A stretch of DNA of 64,000 bases from Brachypodium distachyon (taxonomy: Eukaryota; Streptophyta; Magnoliopsida; Poales; Poaceae): assembly GCF_000005505.3 (NCBI RefSeq), contig NC_016131.3:67523355-67587354 (forward strand), written 5' to 3'. Under the pieces are notes generated by a model, which was given only the letters and a program-made list of their open reading frames with translations, was not told where the DNA came from and searched no databases. Positions 34,695-50,552 of the stretch are shown here, in pieces. Position 1 is the stretch's first letter; every line of letters begins with the position of its first letter. Made by a program: the position numbers and the translations under genes.

Positions 34695-37560
34695 TCATAT
34701 AGCTGGATCTTCTAGTGCGGCAGTAGAGAAGTTACTGATTCGCGGATATGCTGCCTTTTCATGCAGCTGGTTTTGAGTCCAAATCAACATCTTCAACAGG
34801 CTAGGGAGTTTTGGATCTGCCATGTGACAGAAACATAAGGATCAAGGATCTTCAGAAGCCAAACTCCGGCACAAGTATGCTGACGGTTTGAAAGAGCCCA
34901 AACACAAAAGAAAACTTTCATTCTGTTCATGGTGTATGAAATTGACAGTCAAAAAGCAACAACTAACAAGGCACGTGCATCGAGGTGCAAATTTAAAATT
35001 CTAGTGTTGCAAATCTGAATCATGTATAAAGATCTTGAAAATATTCGTGTAGATTTCCTTTAACACCTCATCTCAAAAGATTTTAAAGAAATATCCCTAT
35101 GCAGAACCCATTTTTATCAGTATTTTCTATATTTATTGCTGACCACACATGATCAGCTTAAGGGTTATCTAAAATAAGAAATTTGCTAGCGTTTTATATG
35201 GCACATGCATGCAGGTACACCTCAGTGACATTAAATCATAAAATAGATAAGCAAATAAAGAAGGGTATCACAGCATATACAGCTACTTGGTACCTTTCTC
35301 ATGACTTTGGCTTGTAAGAATGGCAGCATTAACTTCACTTGCCGTCTTTAAGCGTTGAGAAACGTCCAACAGTTCCCCATATGGGCAGTTTTTTACATCT
35401 TCAAAAACTAAAAGTGCTACAGTTTTCTCTATTTCCTCGAGAAAGGCTTGCTGCAAAATTTTACAAACCAAAAGTAATATGGTCTTAAATCCAGTGGTAT
35501 TACTGAAAAATCTAGCAAATCGGAGGAATTGCATTTTAATTAACATAGGTTTGAACCTTGACTCTTAACTTGAGAGAGATAATTTTACTGGAACTTACAT
35601 TTTCTTCGCCTCTTGGTGCAAGTTCTTCTTGAGCAAACTCCAAAGCTTCATTTATTTTCCCCACACGAATCAACTCTATCAGCTTTTGTTGCTGTAGATG
35701 GAAGTATAATTGGGGATTTGTATCCAGAATCTGCATGATATAATTCAAGTCAGGATAAAAGGTCGAAATGTAATGAAGGCTTTATAGCGAATGACTTTCT
35801 AGACATAGGTGTGGCACATCCTATTGTGAAAAATGCACAATAAAACCCTATGCTGGCTTTACAGAAGTGTACTCCCTCCTTCCCATTTTATAGGTCGTTT
35901 TAGGTTTAAAAAAATCATGACTACATGTCGTATTAGCCCGAAATCAATTTTGTGACCAAAAAAACTCTTCGTGTTTCACGGAGACCATTAAGACTACCAC
36001 AATTTTCTCCTTTCATTAATTTCTTCCTCTCCCATTAAGAACGACTTTGCATGGGGGCAGCTTTTGCACGTTGCATGCAGCACTGATTATGAGCAAGTGC
36101 GTGCAGGGATAGGCGCTGCAAAATCATCCACAACGCACGCTCAGCCAGGACAGTAAGGGCATGCATGCAATGTGTCACTATGCAATGAACCCCAAGCGTT
36201 TTCAGCATTGTAGTCAGTAACTAATCAGCCTGCTTTCCAGAGATTGAAACTGCGCCTTGGTATCCGGGTTTGAGCTACAACGACCTATAAAACGGGGAAG
36301 AGGGAGTACAAAACTTCGCTTAGCAGTATACAAACGATATCAATGAAAAGGTCCACTTTACTCCCTCCAAACTTCTGTCAGTAGTATACGACATACTGAA
36401 GGCTAATGTTCCATAGCTCATTGTGCTTAGCTGCATGGAGTTGCAGACAGGCACCCACCTGATCAATTTCATCATGCAGCCAGGTTCCTAACTAACTCAA
36501 GAGAGAATAGAGGGAGATTTCAGGTGGCAAGAGGAAGAGAAAGAGAGAGGAGGTGAACAAAATACACGATGAAAAGGCAGTCCATGTTGGCATTTTTCCA
36601 TCAGTTCCAATCCAACGTGAATAAAGATCTCTAAACCACAGTTCATGTTACCTAAACACGGAAGTAAAACCGGTCTAAGGGGTTAAGTAAATGGTACTGA
36701 AACCTGGGAAGGGCGGGAAGGGGGGCTGGGGGGAGTCAAGTGAACCAAAAAATAGATCAGGGGGACTATCCGAACCACTGCAATACTGGAGGGGTGTAAA
36801 ATGGACTAATTTTCAATGTCAATATACTGGAGGCAAAATACTGTGTAACTTAGTTTCTCGACCAAACAAAGATGTAATTTCTCATACGCACCAACTTCTA
36901 ACAAAAAAAAGCATAATCAAAGAGAAACCTCATCACACATTAGTACTGATTCAACACTTTGCTCCACTGTGCTATATGGGGTAAATGTGAGATATGAAAT
37001 TAATTGTAGAATCATCCCTCGCTAACAATTGATGAATATAATGGAGAACCCCTATTTTAGAACTAATCAATGCCGTGTCAAACATATACGCACTGCAAGA
37101 CCATCGCTCCTCCATTTTGACTTTTCGAATAGTCTAACATCCAAACACAAACTAAAATCAGTAGGAACAGAGACAAAACCGAACCGTGGGGTTAAGATCG
37201 TTGATCTTCTCGATAGCCTCCTGAACATTCCCTGATTGAACTGCTTTTTTCACCTCCATCCGATCTGTGATGGTCGCCAGGTCAATGTCCGCTACAAACA
37301 AAACCGTATTAATCACACTTCAGTGTCCATAAACCTCAAGTATTCCAAGAGAGTAAGAGGTCCGATGCGTGATGCGTGTAGGCAATGAGTATAGTACGTT
37401 GGGTGCCAGACTCGATGCGGAACTTGTCAGCAGCGTCGACAAAGCCCTCGGTTACAAGGAAATTCATGACAAGGCGGTTCATGTCCTCCTTGCGGATCTT
37501 GACGTCACGTAGTTTACGCTCCCACTCGTCACGTGTCACCACCTTCTTCGAAGACGCCAT
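34695..37560 (-). CDS. GID8: GID8 homologue (LisH-CTLH-CRA protein, GID/CTLH E3 ligase subunit)
   Basis: Five coding exons on the minus strand join in frame: 37398-37560, 37185-37291, 35599-35730, 35294-35450 and 34695-34816, giving 226 residues, the usual plant length. The protein starts [21 protein letters not shown] LisH motif lies at about residues 22-55 ([21 protein letters not shown]), of which the first 20 residues match the family, then CTLH ([20 protein letters not shown]) and CRA ([26 protein letters not shown]-like [35 protein letters not shown]). It is a scaffold subunit of the conserved CTLH ubiquitin ligase. A 435-bp MITE sits in the 1.45 kb intron between coding exons 2 and 3. 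A 5' UTR intron is likely (acceptor at 37606, donor near 38032). Confidence 0.93.
35872..36306. mobile_element. Long Stowaway-type MITE in a GID8 intron
   Basis: The left end CTCCCTCCTTCCCATTTTATAGGTCG pairs with the right end CGACCTATAAAACGGGGAAGAGGGAG as inverted repeats (about 26 bp, few mismatches). TA duplications lie at 35870-35871 and 36307-36308. At 435 bp it is longer than typical Stowaway elements and has no coding frame. Confidence 0.85.
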
Positions 37561-38150
37561 GGAGGCAGGGAGCTGTCTGCACGCACAGAAGCACTCTTCC
37601 AACACCTGCAAGCATGAAATCTGGTCACAACGAAATTAAAACTGTAAGCTGGATCATTTTGGACAATGAAGAACGGCTTATTTGTCCCCAGGTTCAGTGA
37701 CCTCATATCATATCAAACAGGTCCAATTCCAATTAATAAATATCACATAGCCCCAGATTGCTTCCAGGCGGAGCAGAGTCTCAGGGAGAGAGGACTGATC
37801 ACGTCGCTTACAGGCAGAGACAGAAGCTTCTCTGCTTTTCCTCTTCTCCAAACAAATGGATTCATATATCTCACGGACGGAGGACCCGGTAGGGCAAGGT
37901 AGGGCGGCCGCCCTACCTTGATTTTTGCCTCAGTTACGAATTGGGGAAGATTATGACGGGGAACTAAAGGGTTCGTGCCCTCGTGGGGTGATGGGAGGTC
38001 GGGACCGAGAGAATCGAATGGGAGATAGATACCTACGGTGGAGGAGACGAGGCAGGGGTCTGCGGCGCCCGGCAGCGGGATGGGGAGGGAGGGGCGGCGG
38101 CGCTCGCGCGAGGAGGAAGATGAAGGACGGAGGGGGCGTCAGGGCGTGGA
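37561..38150 (-). promoter_or_regulatory. GID8 5' UTR and promoter region
   Basis: A splice acceptor (TTGCAG, minus strand) at 37606 and a donor (CCGTAG|GTATCT) at about 38032 suggest a leader exon near 38033-38150 joined to 37561-37605, removing an upstream ATG-containing extension. GC content rises there as expected for a promoter. This is inferred from splice signals only. Confidence 0.45.
37895..37920. repeat. Perfect 26-bp palindrome
   Basis: The sequence from CAAGGTAGGG through the central CGGCCG to CCCTACCTTG equals its own reverse complement over all 26 bases and contains GCGGCCGC. It falls in the predicted GID8 leader intron. It could be the tip of an old transposon, since CGCCCTACCTC recurs at about 39668. 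Confidence 0.9.
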
Positions 38151-38199
38151 GCTCGGCACCTGGATAGGCCAAAATATAGGTGGCCAACGGCCCAGCAAG

Positions 38200-41138
38200 C
38201 CTCCTCAGGCATGCCTAAGGTACAAAAAAAAAGAAATCCATATTTCACCATCAAATCTACCTAGCAGGACACATAACCCCTAATCTCTAAAACCGTCTAA
38301 TTTACATCCTGAAATCTCTAATACCAGATAAATCACACCTTATAGCGGTATTAGAACTGATCTGGCACATTTAAGACGGTTTAGAGGATGATTAGGACTC
38401 TTCGATTTTTTTTACTGATGACGTGGCGTTGGCGGCTCGCCGGGGGTAACTCACCGGCGGCTCGCTGGGCTAGGCAGCTACACAGGGAGGAGGAGAAAGG
38501 AGAGGCTCACGATGGGCTGGATCTCGCCGCTGTCGGAGAAGAAGGTGGAGCGGATGGAGCTCCCGGCATCCCGCGGCGTCGGGGACGAGTCTCCGGAACC
38601 GCGGCATCGAGGCGTATCTCGTGGAGGCCTCGTCTTCGCCCGGGATGCGGCGGAGAAGGCAGCCGATGGCGAGGTCGGGCACCAGCAGAGGAGCACAGGC
38701 ATAGGCTCTCGTGCACAGAGAGGAGCCGACAGAGGGGAAGAAGAAAGAGAAGAGAGGGGGGAAAAATCTAAAAACTGACACGTCAGGTCAAAAGAGAGGT
38801 CCAAATCAGCAACAAAACCGTCCTAAATTGGCCACAAAACCGTCTAATGGGGTGAGTTGTCTGGTTTTGTGTATTTCAGGGTTAAAAATAAACGGTTTTC
38901 GTCTTCAGGAGGTTATACGTCCTTGGAGATACATTTGAAGGTGAAATATGGACTTCTATCAAAAAAATTTGTTAGATTTGGGCCAAATGTAAAGATGAGT
39001 TGGGTTGGGCCAGAATTGAGAAGGTTAATGGCCAAATGTATTAATCCAAAAAAAAACGGTTCGTCCCCGGCTCGGCCTGAGGGCTTGAGGTTGAAGCCCA
39101 GACACGGCACAGGTGGGGCCTCGGGCCGGCCCGACCTAATTATTTTATACACAATACATTTATTATTTTATAACTTTTATACTATTGTTAATGTAACAAT
39201 ATCTTTGCTGAGAATAGTCTCGTTTGCTATGTCACATATCTACTTGTTCTTTTTTTCTGTAACTACCGAGATGTTTTTAGAATAAAACATATAACTACAG
39301 ATTAACAGTTATAAAAACCTAAGTTGACAATCCATATCTATTTGTTATAGCGTTGTATGAAACATTAGATTACCAAAGATACGTAGCACAAAGATCATCA
39401 CAAACACGCATTCATATTTAGGTGAGGTATTTACAAAAAATATAACTATATGTTTGCTAGTGATATGTATTTCTATGAGACTTATTGTAGCAGCCTTATT
39501 ATGAGCACTCGTAAATATTAAATTGATTTCCAAAATCAGTACAAATTCACCTATTCAAATATTAAATGTTGAAAAATACAATGCCATACAAATTATTTAA
39601 AAAATGCATCAAATACATTGTTGCAACCATAAATAAATATTAAATGTTATATGTATGGATGTTAGTTCGCCCTACCTCAAAATTTTTTTATCCTTCGCCA
39701 ATGATATATAAGAGTAACTCCAACCCGTACAGCATATGCTTACCTATCTCGAAATTTGGCAAATAGACCCAAAAAAGAGAGGCTCCAAACCATTCCCAAG
39801 CAGTTCCTCATGCTTACAGCTTCCCTACTCGAGCATCCATCGTCCCCAAATCTATGGACGCCCTAGTGATCCCCATCCGCCAACTGCCGTAGGCAGAGGG
39901 TTCCACCCTGCCATCCGCCAGCTGCTGCTGCCGCCTTCGTGCCCCGCGACGTGCTCGCTCTGAAGGTCGAGGATCCGCTTCTCCACGCAGCACCCGAGTT
40001 GGATCTCTGCACCGGACGAAGGGGGGCCGAGGCGTCGGGAGGGAAGCAACAAGGACGACGCGGCCGATGCGTTGGGGAAGGGTGGGAGTTCGAGCTCTCG
40101 CCGATGTGGGAGGTGAGCCGGTGGTGGCGTTGGCTGTGGGGAGTCGTGGTCCTCGCGGGCGTCGGGCGGTGCTAATCGTTGGCGTTGAGTGGGGTTTTCT
40201 TTGAGAGAATTTGATATCTGGCCCTCTCCTTTTCCTGAAATCCTTTGAGTAATCCTGACCATCAGAACTAGTTTTTTCAGACCGGCCCGAGACATGAAAA
40301 AAAGCATGGCCCACAAAACGGCACAGCGCGGGCCAAATTCATGCCTGGCCACGCCCCAATCCCATCTCGTGCCAGGCTTTTTTCCTTCGATGCGGCCCAT
40401 GGGCTGGCACCACGACAAATCGCGGAACGAGCACAGCACCGGAACGAGCACAGCATGGCATGATAAATTTCGTATTCCAAGCCCGAAAAAAACACGAGGG
40501 CACGAAAATAGGCATGGAAAGCACGGAAGCACGAACGGCACGGACCAACGGTTCCGCAAGTGCAGCTCGTGCCTTCCTTGGGCCTGTCGGGCTAACGTGC
40601 CGTCGGGAAGGCACGAAATCACTACATACCAGGCTTTTTCCACAATTGAGGCCCGTGGGCTAAACCGGCACGGCACAGACCCATTTCGTGCGGACCCGTG
40701 CTGGGCCGCCGCCTCCTCGTGCCCGAGCCGTGCCAGGTCGGCCCGATGGCCAGGAGTACCTTTGAGGACTTGTCCCTGACGCTGCAAGCCTGCCATGGCC
40801 CAATTTATTTGCCGAATGATAATTTGCCCTCTTATATTGTTGGGCCCGTGTAATGGCTCAGTGATTTTCTTCCTTTACCAAGTTGTCGATGCTTCCTCAT
40901 GTGGTTCGACAACCTGCACCTCTACGGGATCATCCTTGGCCCATAAGTTCAGCGTTCACGGCTTCTCATCTTTTTAGATGGACTACTCAAGGGGCCTTTT
41001 GAAACCTCGTGTAGGGGTATGAGCTAGTGGCGTTGCCGCTCTAGGCTAATTGCAGTCTTTTTTCTGATGCATGTACAATATTTCGTGTTGTAAGGATTGG
41101 TACCATGAAGATGTTTTTGATAGATTTTATTGTAACTC
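38200..41138. other. Intergenic, repeat-like DNA
   Basis: The motif AAACCGTC(C)TAA recurs at 38290, 38810 and 38840, and CGGTTTAGAGG lies at 38375. At 40270-40760 there is a dense GGCACGG/CACGAGG/GCCCGTG-rich block of the kind found in grass transposons. Open frames here (for example 39852-40796 minus) track base composition and have no recognisable domain. Confidence 0.45.
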
Positions 41139-41141
41139 TTA

Positions 41142-41333
41142 GGCCCTGTTTGTTTGGTCTTCTGCTTCAGCTTTTAGTGCTTCTAGCAAACTCAAAAGCA
41201 CTTCTCCCATTTACACAGAAGCACCAAAAACACGTCTAGAGGTGCTTCTCAGCTTCATGTGTAAACAGGAGAAATGCTTTTGAGATTGCTAAAAGCACCA
41301 AAAGCTGAAACAGAAGCCCAAACAAACAGGGCC
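41142..41333. mobile_element. Tourist-type MITE (PIF/Harbinger)
   Basis: The 192-bp element starts GGCCCTGTTTGTTTGG and ends CAAACAAACAGGGCC, with the 3-bp target duplication TTA on each side (41139-41141, 41334-41336). The two halves are largely complementary along the whole length (AGCTTTTAGTGCTT / AAAGCACCAAAAGCT), so it can fold as one hairpin. Confidence 0.9.
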
Positions 41334-41387
41334 TTAGTCATAGGGGTTACTTTGTAGTTTCTTGTGTCTATGATCCGAAACTTTGTA

Positions 41388-41503
41388 CTCCCTCCGTCCA
41401 ACAAAAGATGTCTTAAATTTGTTAAAATTTAGATGTATCTAGACATAACTTAGTGTATTCAAATTTAATCAAAGTTGAGACATCCTTTATTGGACTGAAG
41501 GAG
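41388..41503. mobile_element. Stowaway MITE
   Basis: The left end CTCCCTCCGTCCAACAAAAG pairs with the right end CTTTATTGGACTGAAGGAG as inverted repeats, flanked by TA on both sides. It lies 55 bp from the Tourist element. Confidence 0.88.
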
Positions 41504-41504
41504 T

Positions 41505-42397
41505 ATCCGTAATGATTTTCGAGTTTGAATAAAGTTACGGGTGATTTAAAAAAAACTACTATGCTTCCTCTATGTTCCGTTACCCTCCTCTCTCGCCGTG
41601 CGGTGCCCGACTGGCCAAGTCAAATTCTAGCTCCTCGGTGATCGGTGAATCACAATGCTGCCGGTCGATTCCTCTAACCAGCCGATGCAACGGATCCTAT
41701 ACACCGATCAATTCATTGCCCGCACTGGATTTTCGACCCGCTGCCCGTATGCTATTGTCTCGCGGCCATATCCTGGTGCATCTCCGTATGACCTGAAAAA
41801 TCGATGCATTCCTACAGAGATCATGTTTCAGTTTACGCGGTCTCTATCATTGGCGTTAGCTCTTCCCTATGCGGCAAGGTAGCAAGAGGAAATGTAAGGG
41901 TAGGGGCAGAGAGCGGGGCCGCAAGTCGCACCGGCGGCCGATAGCAGGCGGCGCGGTGCGCCGCCATGGTCACGGTCAAAAAGGAGAGAAACTAGGAACT
42001 AGGATGTACAGCGCCTCGCCGGGAGAATGGACGCGCTGGGGAGGTTCGTCATCCAATCGGCAGACAAATTAAGGTCTTCACTTTTTTGACATTGAGTGGA
42101 CCATAGACACATAGAAGGCGGTTAAGGGTTTAGGTGAGGACCTCAAGACTTGCTTATCATGTCCTCCGCTCCTCATAAACCATCGAGATAAGAAGTGATA
42201 TGGATCATATGATCTGAGTCAAAATTTACATCTTCTTTAATTCGGAGCAAACACACTAAGGCTACTTCAGCGAGGCTATCGATCTGGACTGGGATCCTTC
42301 AGTTCGTCTCATGCTCTTGCATGCACGCTTCTTAATCTTACGTGCACGCTCGGTGGAGACGGATCGTGCGCACTAACTAACCGGTCGATGTTTATCT
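41505..42397. other. Intergenic, no gene recognised
   Basis: Open frames at 41572-42072 have no conserved motif. There is nothing else to support. Confidence 0.4.
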
Positions 42398-42398
42398 A

Positions 42399-42510
42399 CT
42401 CCCTCGGTTCCATAAATATTGTTTCAAATTTGCTTAAAAATGGATGTATCTATTCCTACAAGTTGTCTAGATACATGTAACATTTCGACAAGAATTATGA
42501 AACGGAGGGA
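42399..42510. mobile_element. Stowaway-like MITE upstream of peroxidase 1
   Basis: The left end CTCCCTCGGTTCCATAA pairs with the right end TTATGAAACGGAGGGA. TA is present on the left and lost on the right. It lies about 0.8 kb upstream of the first peroxidase gene. Confidence 0.75.
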
Positions 42511-43216
42511 TTGCTTCGTGATCCAGCCTCCAAGACGTAACGCAGTCAGAAGCCACAACTCGGAAGGCACAAATGGTTAGCTTCCAACGAGTAATTTTTT
42601 TTAAAATCGTCCGTGCTCAGGCCCTAACCCACGTTGGAAACGCTCGAGACGCAGCTCGCAGGGACGATCGATAAACAATGCAGTCCGTCCCTTGGTGTCA
42701 AGACTACTCTGCCTAACACAAAAAACACCAGTGCGTGCACCTCTCGCATCTCTGTCACGCTCCACCGTGCGGCGGCTGCAGCTAGCTAGCTAGATGCATG
42801 CACCGCAGGTTTTTGCCATGCATCACGCCGAGCCGTGCATTGCATTATCACAGCACCTGCGCTTAACTTGGTTAGTGCTCCACTATGCCACTTGGGATTA
42901 ATTTCGGAACAGAAAAATGGAATACGATAGGATTCAGCGTGGCAAATGCAGCTCCACTACAGATATTCGGTATTAAGCTATAATGTTACACGTTTAGTCA
43001 GCTTCTTGAGCCATGCATGCGGCAAAAGCGCATAATCCTGGGGAAAAAAATACGTTGACATACATACTGGAGTAATGTCGATCGACTAAGCATGCTGAGT
43101 TCTGACGACACATATATTGCCCACCCGCCCATTCACTCGACGACTAGTCAAACGAGATATTCATAATTTTCTGCCCGTGATCGGCCGTGACAGTGTCACT
43201 TATCACTTTAAACCTC

Positions 43217-43224
43217 TATATAAA
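43217..43224 (+). promoter_or_regulatory. TATA box of peroxidase gene 1
   Basis: TATATAAA stands 98 bp upstream of the start codon, a good spacing for a core promoter with a short leader. RY-like CATGCATG motifs occur further upstream (about 43012). Confidence 0.7.
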
Positions 43225-43234
43225 CTTGCAATAA

Positions 43235-44630
<1,396 letters not shown>

Positions 44631-46045
44631 GCCCAGGCCAGCAGCAGCTTAGCGTGCATTGACCGCTGCATCTAGCTAGCTATAGCAAAGGAGTCATTCA
44701 GTCAGAACGTTCGCTTGGATGTGTGTTCGTGTGGAAGTGTCAGGTCTCGTGTAGTGCATGTTCCGTTGGGTTCAAGCTACGATTCTCCAACCAGGATGCA
44801 TCAATTCGGACCGATGAGTGGTAGCTATCAGGGGCTCCGCTGTAGCATGCATGCATGCGCCTACGGTTTGATCAGTAGGTGTGTGTCTGCTCAATGATGT
44901 TCTCGATCTCAAAGTCCTGAGCAAGAAAGTGAAATTAAACTCTACGTCAGTTGCTAACGACTCCTTAATTTGCAACGACTTTCCGGTCTTGCAATTCTCG
45001 TGCCATCTTCTGTTGGCTGTTCTGTAACAGAGTAGTTCCGTACATGCTAAAATCATTCCAGCGGAATAGAGTCTAATTTCAGGAAGGAATTTTTTTGAAG
45101 ACGTGGGACACGAATCATCACGCTGGTGATGAATTTGAAAAGCAGGCGAAAAGATTGTCAAGAAAAAAGGCCAAGATCCTTGAAAGGGACCTGGATTAAG
45201 TGACGCAACGTCGCCTAACTTTGGGTGGCTGACACGTGGGCCAACAGGTCATGGGACCCACATGTCAGCCATCCAAAGTCAGATGAAGTAACTTTACTGA
45301 ATCCTTCTCCCTTGAAAGGCATGTTCATCTCAATGGTGATCTGACACGTGCAATGACCGTACTCTCTTCGTTTCTAAATATTTATCGTGGTTTTTAGTGC
45401 AAAGTTCATAAATATTTGTCATGATTTTAATGCAACGGCAGTAGTTCTGATTCCACGAGAACACCGAGCTAGACTAAGCTGCGATGTCTGTGCTAGTGAT
45501 CCGCACGACTGAATCATTTGCCCTGCATCATCATGTTCTTCCTTTTTTTTAAAGGATTGTGTTCTTCCTTTTTCTTCAGGGACTTCTGTCTTGGTTTGGT
45601 TCATATTGGTTGCATGCCACAGTGTGCCACACCCACAACCAATTAATTCTCACCGATTGAAGTGGTTCCTTCTCAACAGGATTTTCAGTACCCCTACTTG
45701 TCCGTTGTACGCTGTGGCACGCAAACTGTTTCCAGGGACCATGCTAGTCAAGGCATGCACCAAACTACTAGCACACAAGGTGTACTGTGTTCACTTTGTT
45801 GGCACCACATTATCGCTGGGATAAAGATTAGGCGCACCGGCAGGACACACCCGCCGGGCGGCCGGTGCATGCACGCGCGCTGCACGCAAGCGTCATTTGT
45901 TCGCGGATGCATGGATTGCGCTCTGAGATTTAAGGGCGCTGAGGAGGAAAAGTCTTTGGATGGACGGTATGTTCGTCCCAAATTATTGGGTCATCCTTCG
46001 GATCCAAGCAAAGGGCCTCTCGTGAGCATGCACCAACGCCACAGC
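44631..46045. other. Intergenic between the two peroxidase genes
   Basis: No gene is seen. At 45200-45290 there is an imperfect inverted pair (GGTGGCTGACACGTGGG ... CCCACATGTCAGCCATCC), which can form a hairpin and looks like an old MITE. Confidence 0.5.
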
Positions 46046-46052
46046 TATAAAA
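46046..46052 (+). promoter_or_regulatory. TATA box of peroxidase gene 2
   Basis: TATAAAA in the context CAGCTATAAAACTTG lies 154 bp upstream of the chosen start codon. Confidence 0.6.
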
Positions 46053-46199
46053 CTTGTTCCCTGAGACCGGGAGAAGGGAGATTGTCATGTGAACCACCGG
46101 GTCACATGCATGCAGAGTGAGACTAGCTAGCCCCTGCTCCCACACCAGCAAGCACGTACGCACGTGTCGACCAGATCGACTTCCATTGCAGCAAAGAAG

Positions 46200-47836
<1,637 letters not shown>

Positions 47837-48686
47837 CTAGGGAGTGATCGAGATACATATGTACCATCCACTATATATATGATGCATACAATCATGCATG
47901 TACCGATGTACGTAGTTAAAACTCTTTAATTTATGAATTTGATTGCGATTTATGCACTAGAAAGCTGCAGTCATTGCTTGGACACATGTCTTCCATGCAG
48001 AGATCTCCTTGGTATTGTCCATGGGTTTCTCTCCTTGGAAACGGACATGAAACTCTTAATTATGAATTTGACTGTGATCTCTGCACTGGAAAAATCTATA
48101 CAGAAAACACGAAAAGAAGAGTCACGAGAAATACCGACTGCATGAGTGAGCCGCAACATCTACTACATTAGACGACGACAGAATCTGGACACTAATCTTC
48201 TAAACACGCCATCTCCTTCAATAACTAAGATGACATAGCTAAGAGCACACAAATCTAACAACAAAGGTAACAGAACTAGATGCCAAATGTTGATTCGTGT
48301 TGGTGAAATCATGGGCGTATCCAGGCCCAAGGCTACCACGTTTAATTAGCTATGGGCTTAGGACCCAAAGTCCAAAAAAATTCCTTTGATAACATGCTCT
48401 CCAACACAATATTGGCTGGCCCAACCCAATATTAGCTGAGTTGTATTGGAGCGCTGGTTGCGGTCCTTATATATAATCCTCGTACCCTTGTATATTCGAG
48501 AAAACCCAGATTTTGCCCTTCCCTCCTACTTCCCAGTTTCATCTCCGTCAAGCGGCGGCAGTAGGCAATAGATAGCACACCATAGGACGGCTAGGACTGG
48601 GCTCAAGCTGCGATGGTGATGAGGCCAAACAACAAAGATCTGTAAATATCCAGGCAAAAGAAAAGTAGCGGCGAAGGATCTAAACG
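47837..48686. other. Intergenic downstream of peroxidase 2
   Basis: The stretch ACTCTTAATTATGAATTTGA repeats in near-identical form (about 47920-47970 and 48050-48095), a short degenerate direct duplication. No gene is seen. Confidence 0.5.
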
Positions 48687-50442
48687 TGTCTAGGAACTTG
48701 GACCGAATGGCGCCGAGTAGCACATCTAGTAGCAATGGATCTAACAACAGCGGTGATGAGTGGATGCCAGAAAGTCAGCGACCACGTCGGTGAAAAAGGC
48801 AAGGAGCAGAGAGGACAACATCCGAACAGGTAAGTACTCTTGAATCCTTCAACCCATTTCAATGTTTTCAACATGGACATGCCATCAAGCTCATATGAAT
48901 TTGTGATCCCTATGCTCTAATACGATGTACCAATTCTTAGTGTTTCTTCTTTTCGTGCGGTCTTGAAAAAACTAGTCGTTGAATTGCAATTGATCATTTA
49001 CATCAACCATATGGAATTTTTTGGTTCTTTTGTAAAATTGATAGATGTCATCCTTGGATTTGAAGCTTTGATTTAGATCCGAATATGTAAAACGGTATGC
49101 TGAAGATGATAACTATTATGTTTTAAATGTTAAACTAGCAGGTATACATAAATCATAGAATCATCCCAGAAGTCTTAGTAGGATATAGTGCATTGTGAAA
49201 TCATATGTATTATATATTTATATGCACCTTCGAGTACTAACACTAGCTGATATGCTTTTGGTTGATGGTAACAGGTTACGGGAGGAATCGTTGAGCAAAT
49301 CGGCATCAACCCCATGGTGTCCGTGATCCAAGTGGAGCATGGGGGTACCGCTTTGTCTCACTCTCCAACTCCTCCAGAACATCTGGTTGTAGATTGTGAT
49401 GTGGCCAAGAGCTGTTCAAAGCTGTCCACCAGCACAGAAATTATGGAAACAAAATCCCCAGATCAAAGTGCAGATTGTGCCAGCGCGTCTAGGAGCTTGG
49501 ACCGAATGGCGCCGAGTAGCACATCTGACAGCAATGGATCTAGTAGCAGCGGTGATGAGTGGGTGCCAAAAAGTCAGCGACCACGCCGCTGCAAAAGGCG
49601 AGGAGTGAAGAGGACGACATCCGTACAGCTATGTTCTCTTGAATCCTTCAACCCATTTCATTATTTTCAACACTCACATGCCATCAAAAGCACATATGAA
49701 TCTGTGAACCCTATGCTTTGATATGATGCACCAATTCTTAGTGTTTCTTCTTTTCGTGTGGTCTTGAAAAAACTATTGTTAAATTGAATTGATTTACATC
49801 AGCCATATGGATTTTTTTTTATTTCTTTTGTAAAATTGATAGATCTCATCCTTGGATTTGAAGTTTCAATTTAGATATGAATATTAAGATGGTATGCTGA
49901 AGATGATAACTATTATGTTGTTTTAAATGGTAAAGTAGCATGTATACATATATCGTGGAATCGTCCCAAAAGTCTTTGTAGGATATAGCACATTGTGAAA
50001 TCATATGTATTATATATTTATAACACTAGCTGATCTGCTTTTGGTTGATGGTAACAGGTTACTAAAGGAATCGTTGAGCAAATTGGAATCAACCCCGTGG
50101 TGCCGATGATCCAAGTAGAGCATGAGGGTAGCGCTCCTTCCCACTCTCCAACCCCTCCCTTCAGAACAACTGGTCGTAGATGGTGCCATGGCCAAGAACG
50201 TATCAAAGCTGTTTACCAATTCAGAAATGGAAACAAATTTCACAGATCATAATATAGATTGTGCCGGTGCTAGGAACACTCCAAAGCTGCCCACCAACCC
50301 AAATGTTTTCGAAACAAAATCACCAAACATTAATGAAGATTTTGTGGGGCCCAGGACCATTAAACAGCTGTCTGCCACCACAGAAATTCTTAAACAAAAA
50401 TCCCCAGACCAGCTGCCTGCCGTGCCAGCACAGAAATTCTGA
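48687..50442 (+). pseudogene. Degenerate tandemly duplicated gene module, unknown family
   Basis: Two direct copies about 0.79 kb apart each hold a coding-like block, an intron and a second block. Copy 1 (48687 onward) encodes LDRMAPSSTSSSNGSNNSGDEW, of which any 20-residue stretch matches copy 2 closely, then hits a TGA. It keeps a good donor (AACAG|GTAAGT at 48830). Copy 2 (49487 onward) has an open frame, but its donor is mutated to CTATGT. The acceptors at 49275 and 50058 both lead into GIVEQIGINP. The last block is frameshifted and shows degenerate protein repeats of the type KLxTxxExxETKSPD. I do not recognise the family. Confidence 0.6.
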
Positions 50443-50552
50443 AACCAAAATCCCCAGAGCCCAGACCACAGACCACGGTCTATTTCAAACCATTATTTTC
50501 GAAGGGAAAAAGCCCCACTTTGAGCTCTGGATCCCCGCGTGGCATCACCGTC

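Noticed and set aside
37561..37611. Upstream ATG giving a 17-residue extension of GID8
   Set aside because: It lies at or before a likely splice acceptor (37606), and known GID8 proteins start at the MASSKK-type Met.
39852..40796. 314-residue minus-strand open frame
   Set aside because: It overlaps a GGCACGG-rich repeat-like block and other long frames in both directions; no conserved motif.
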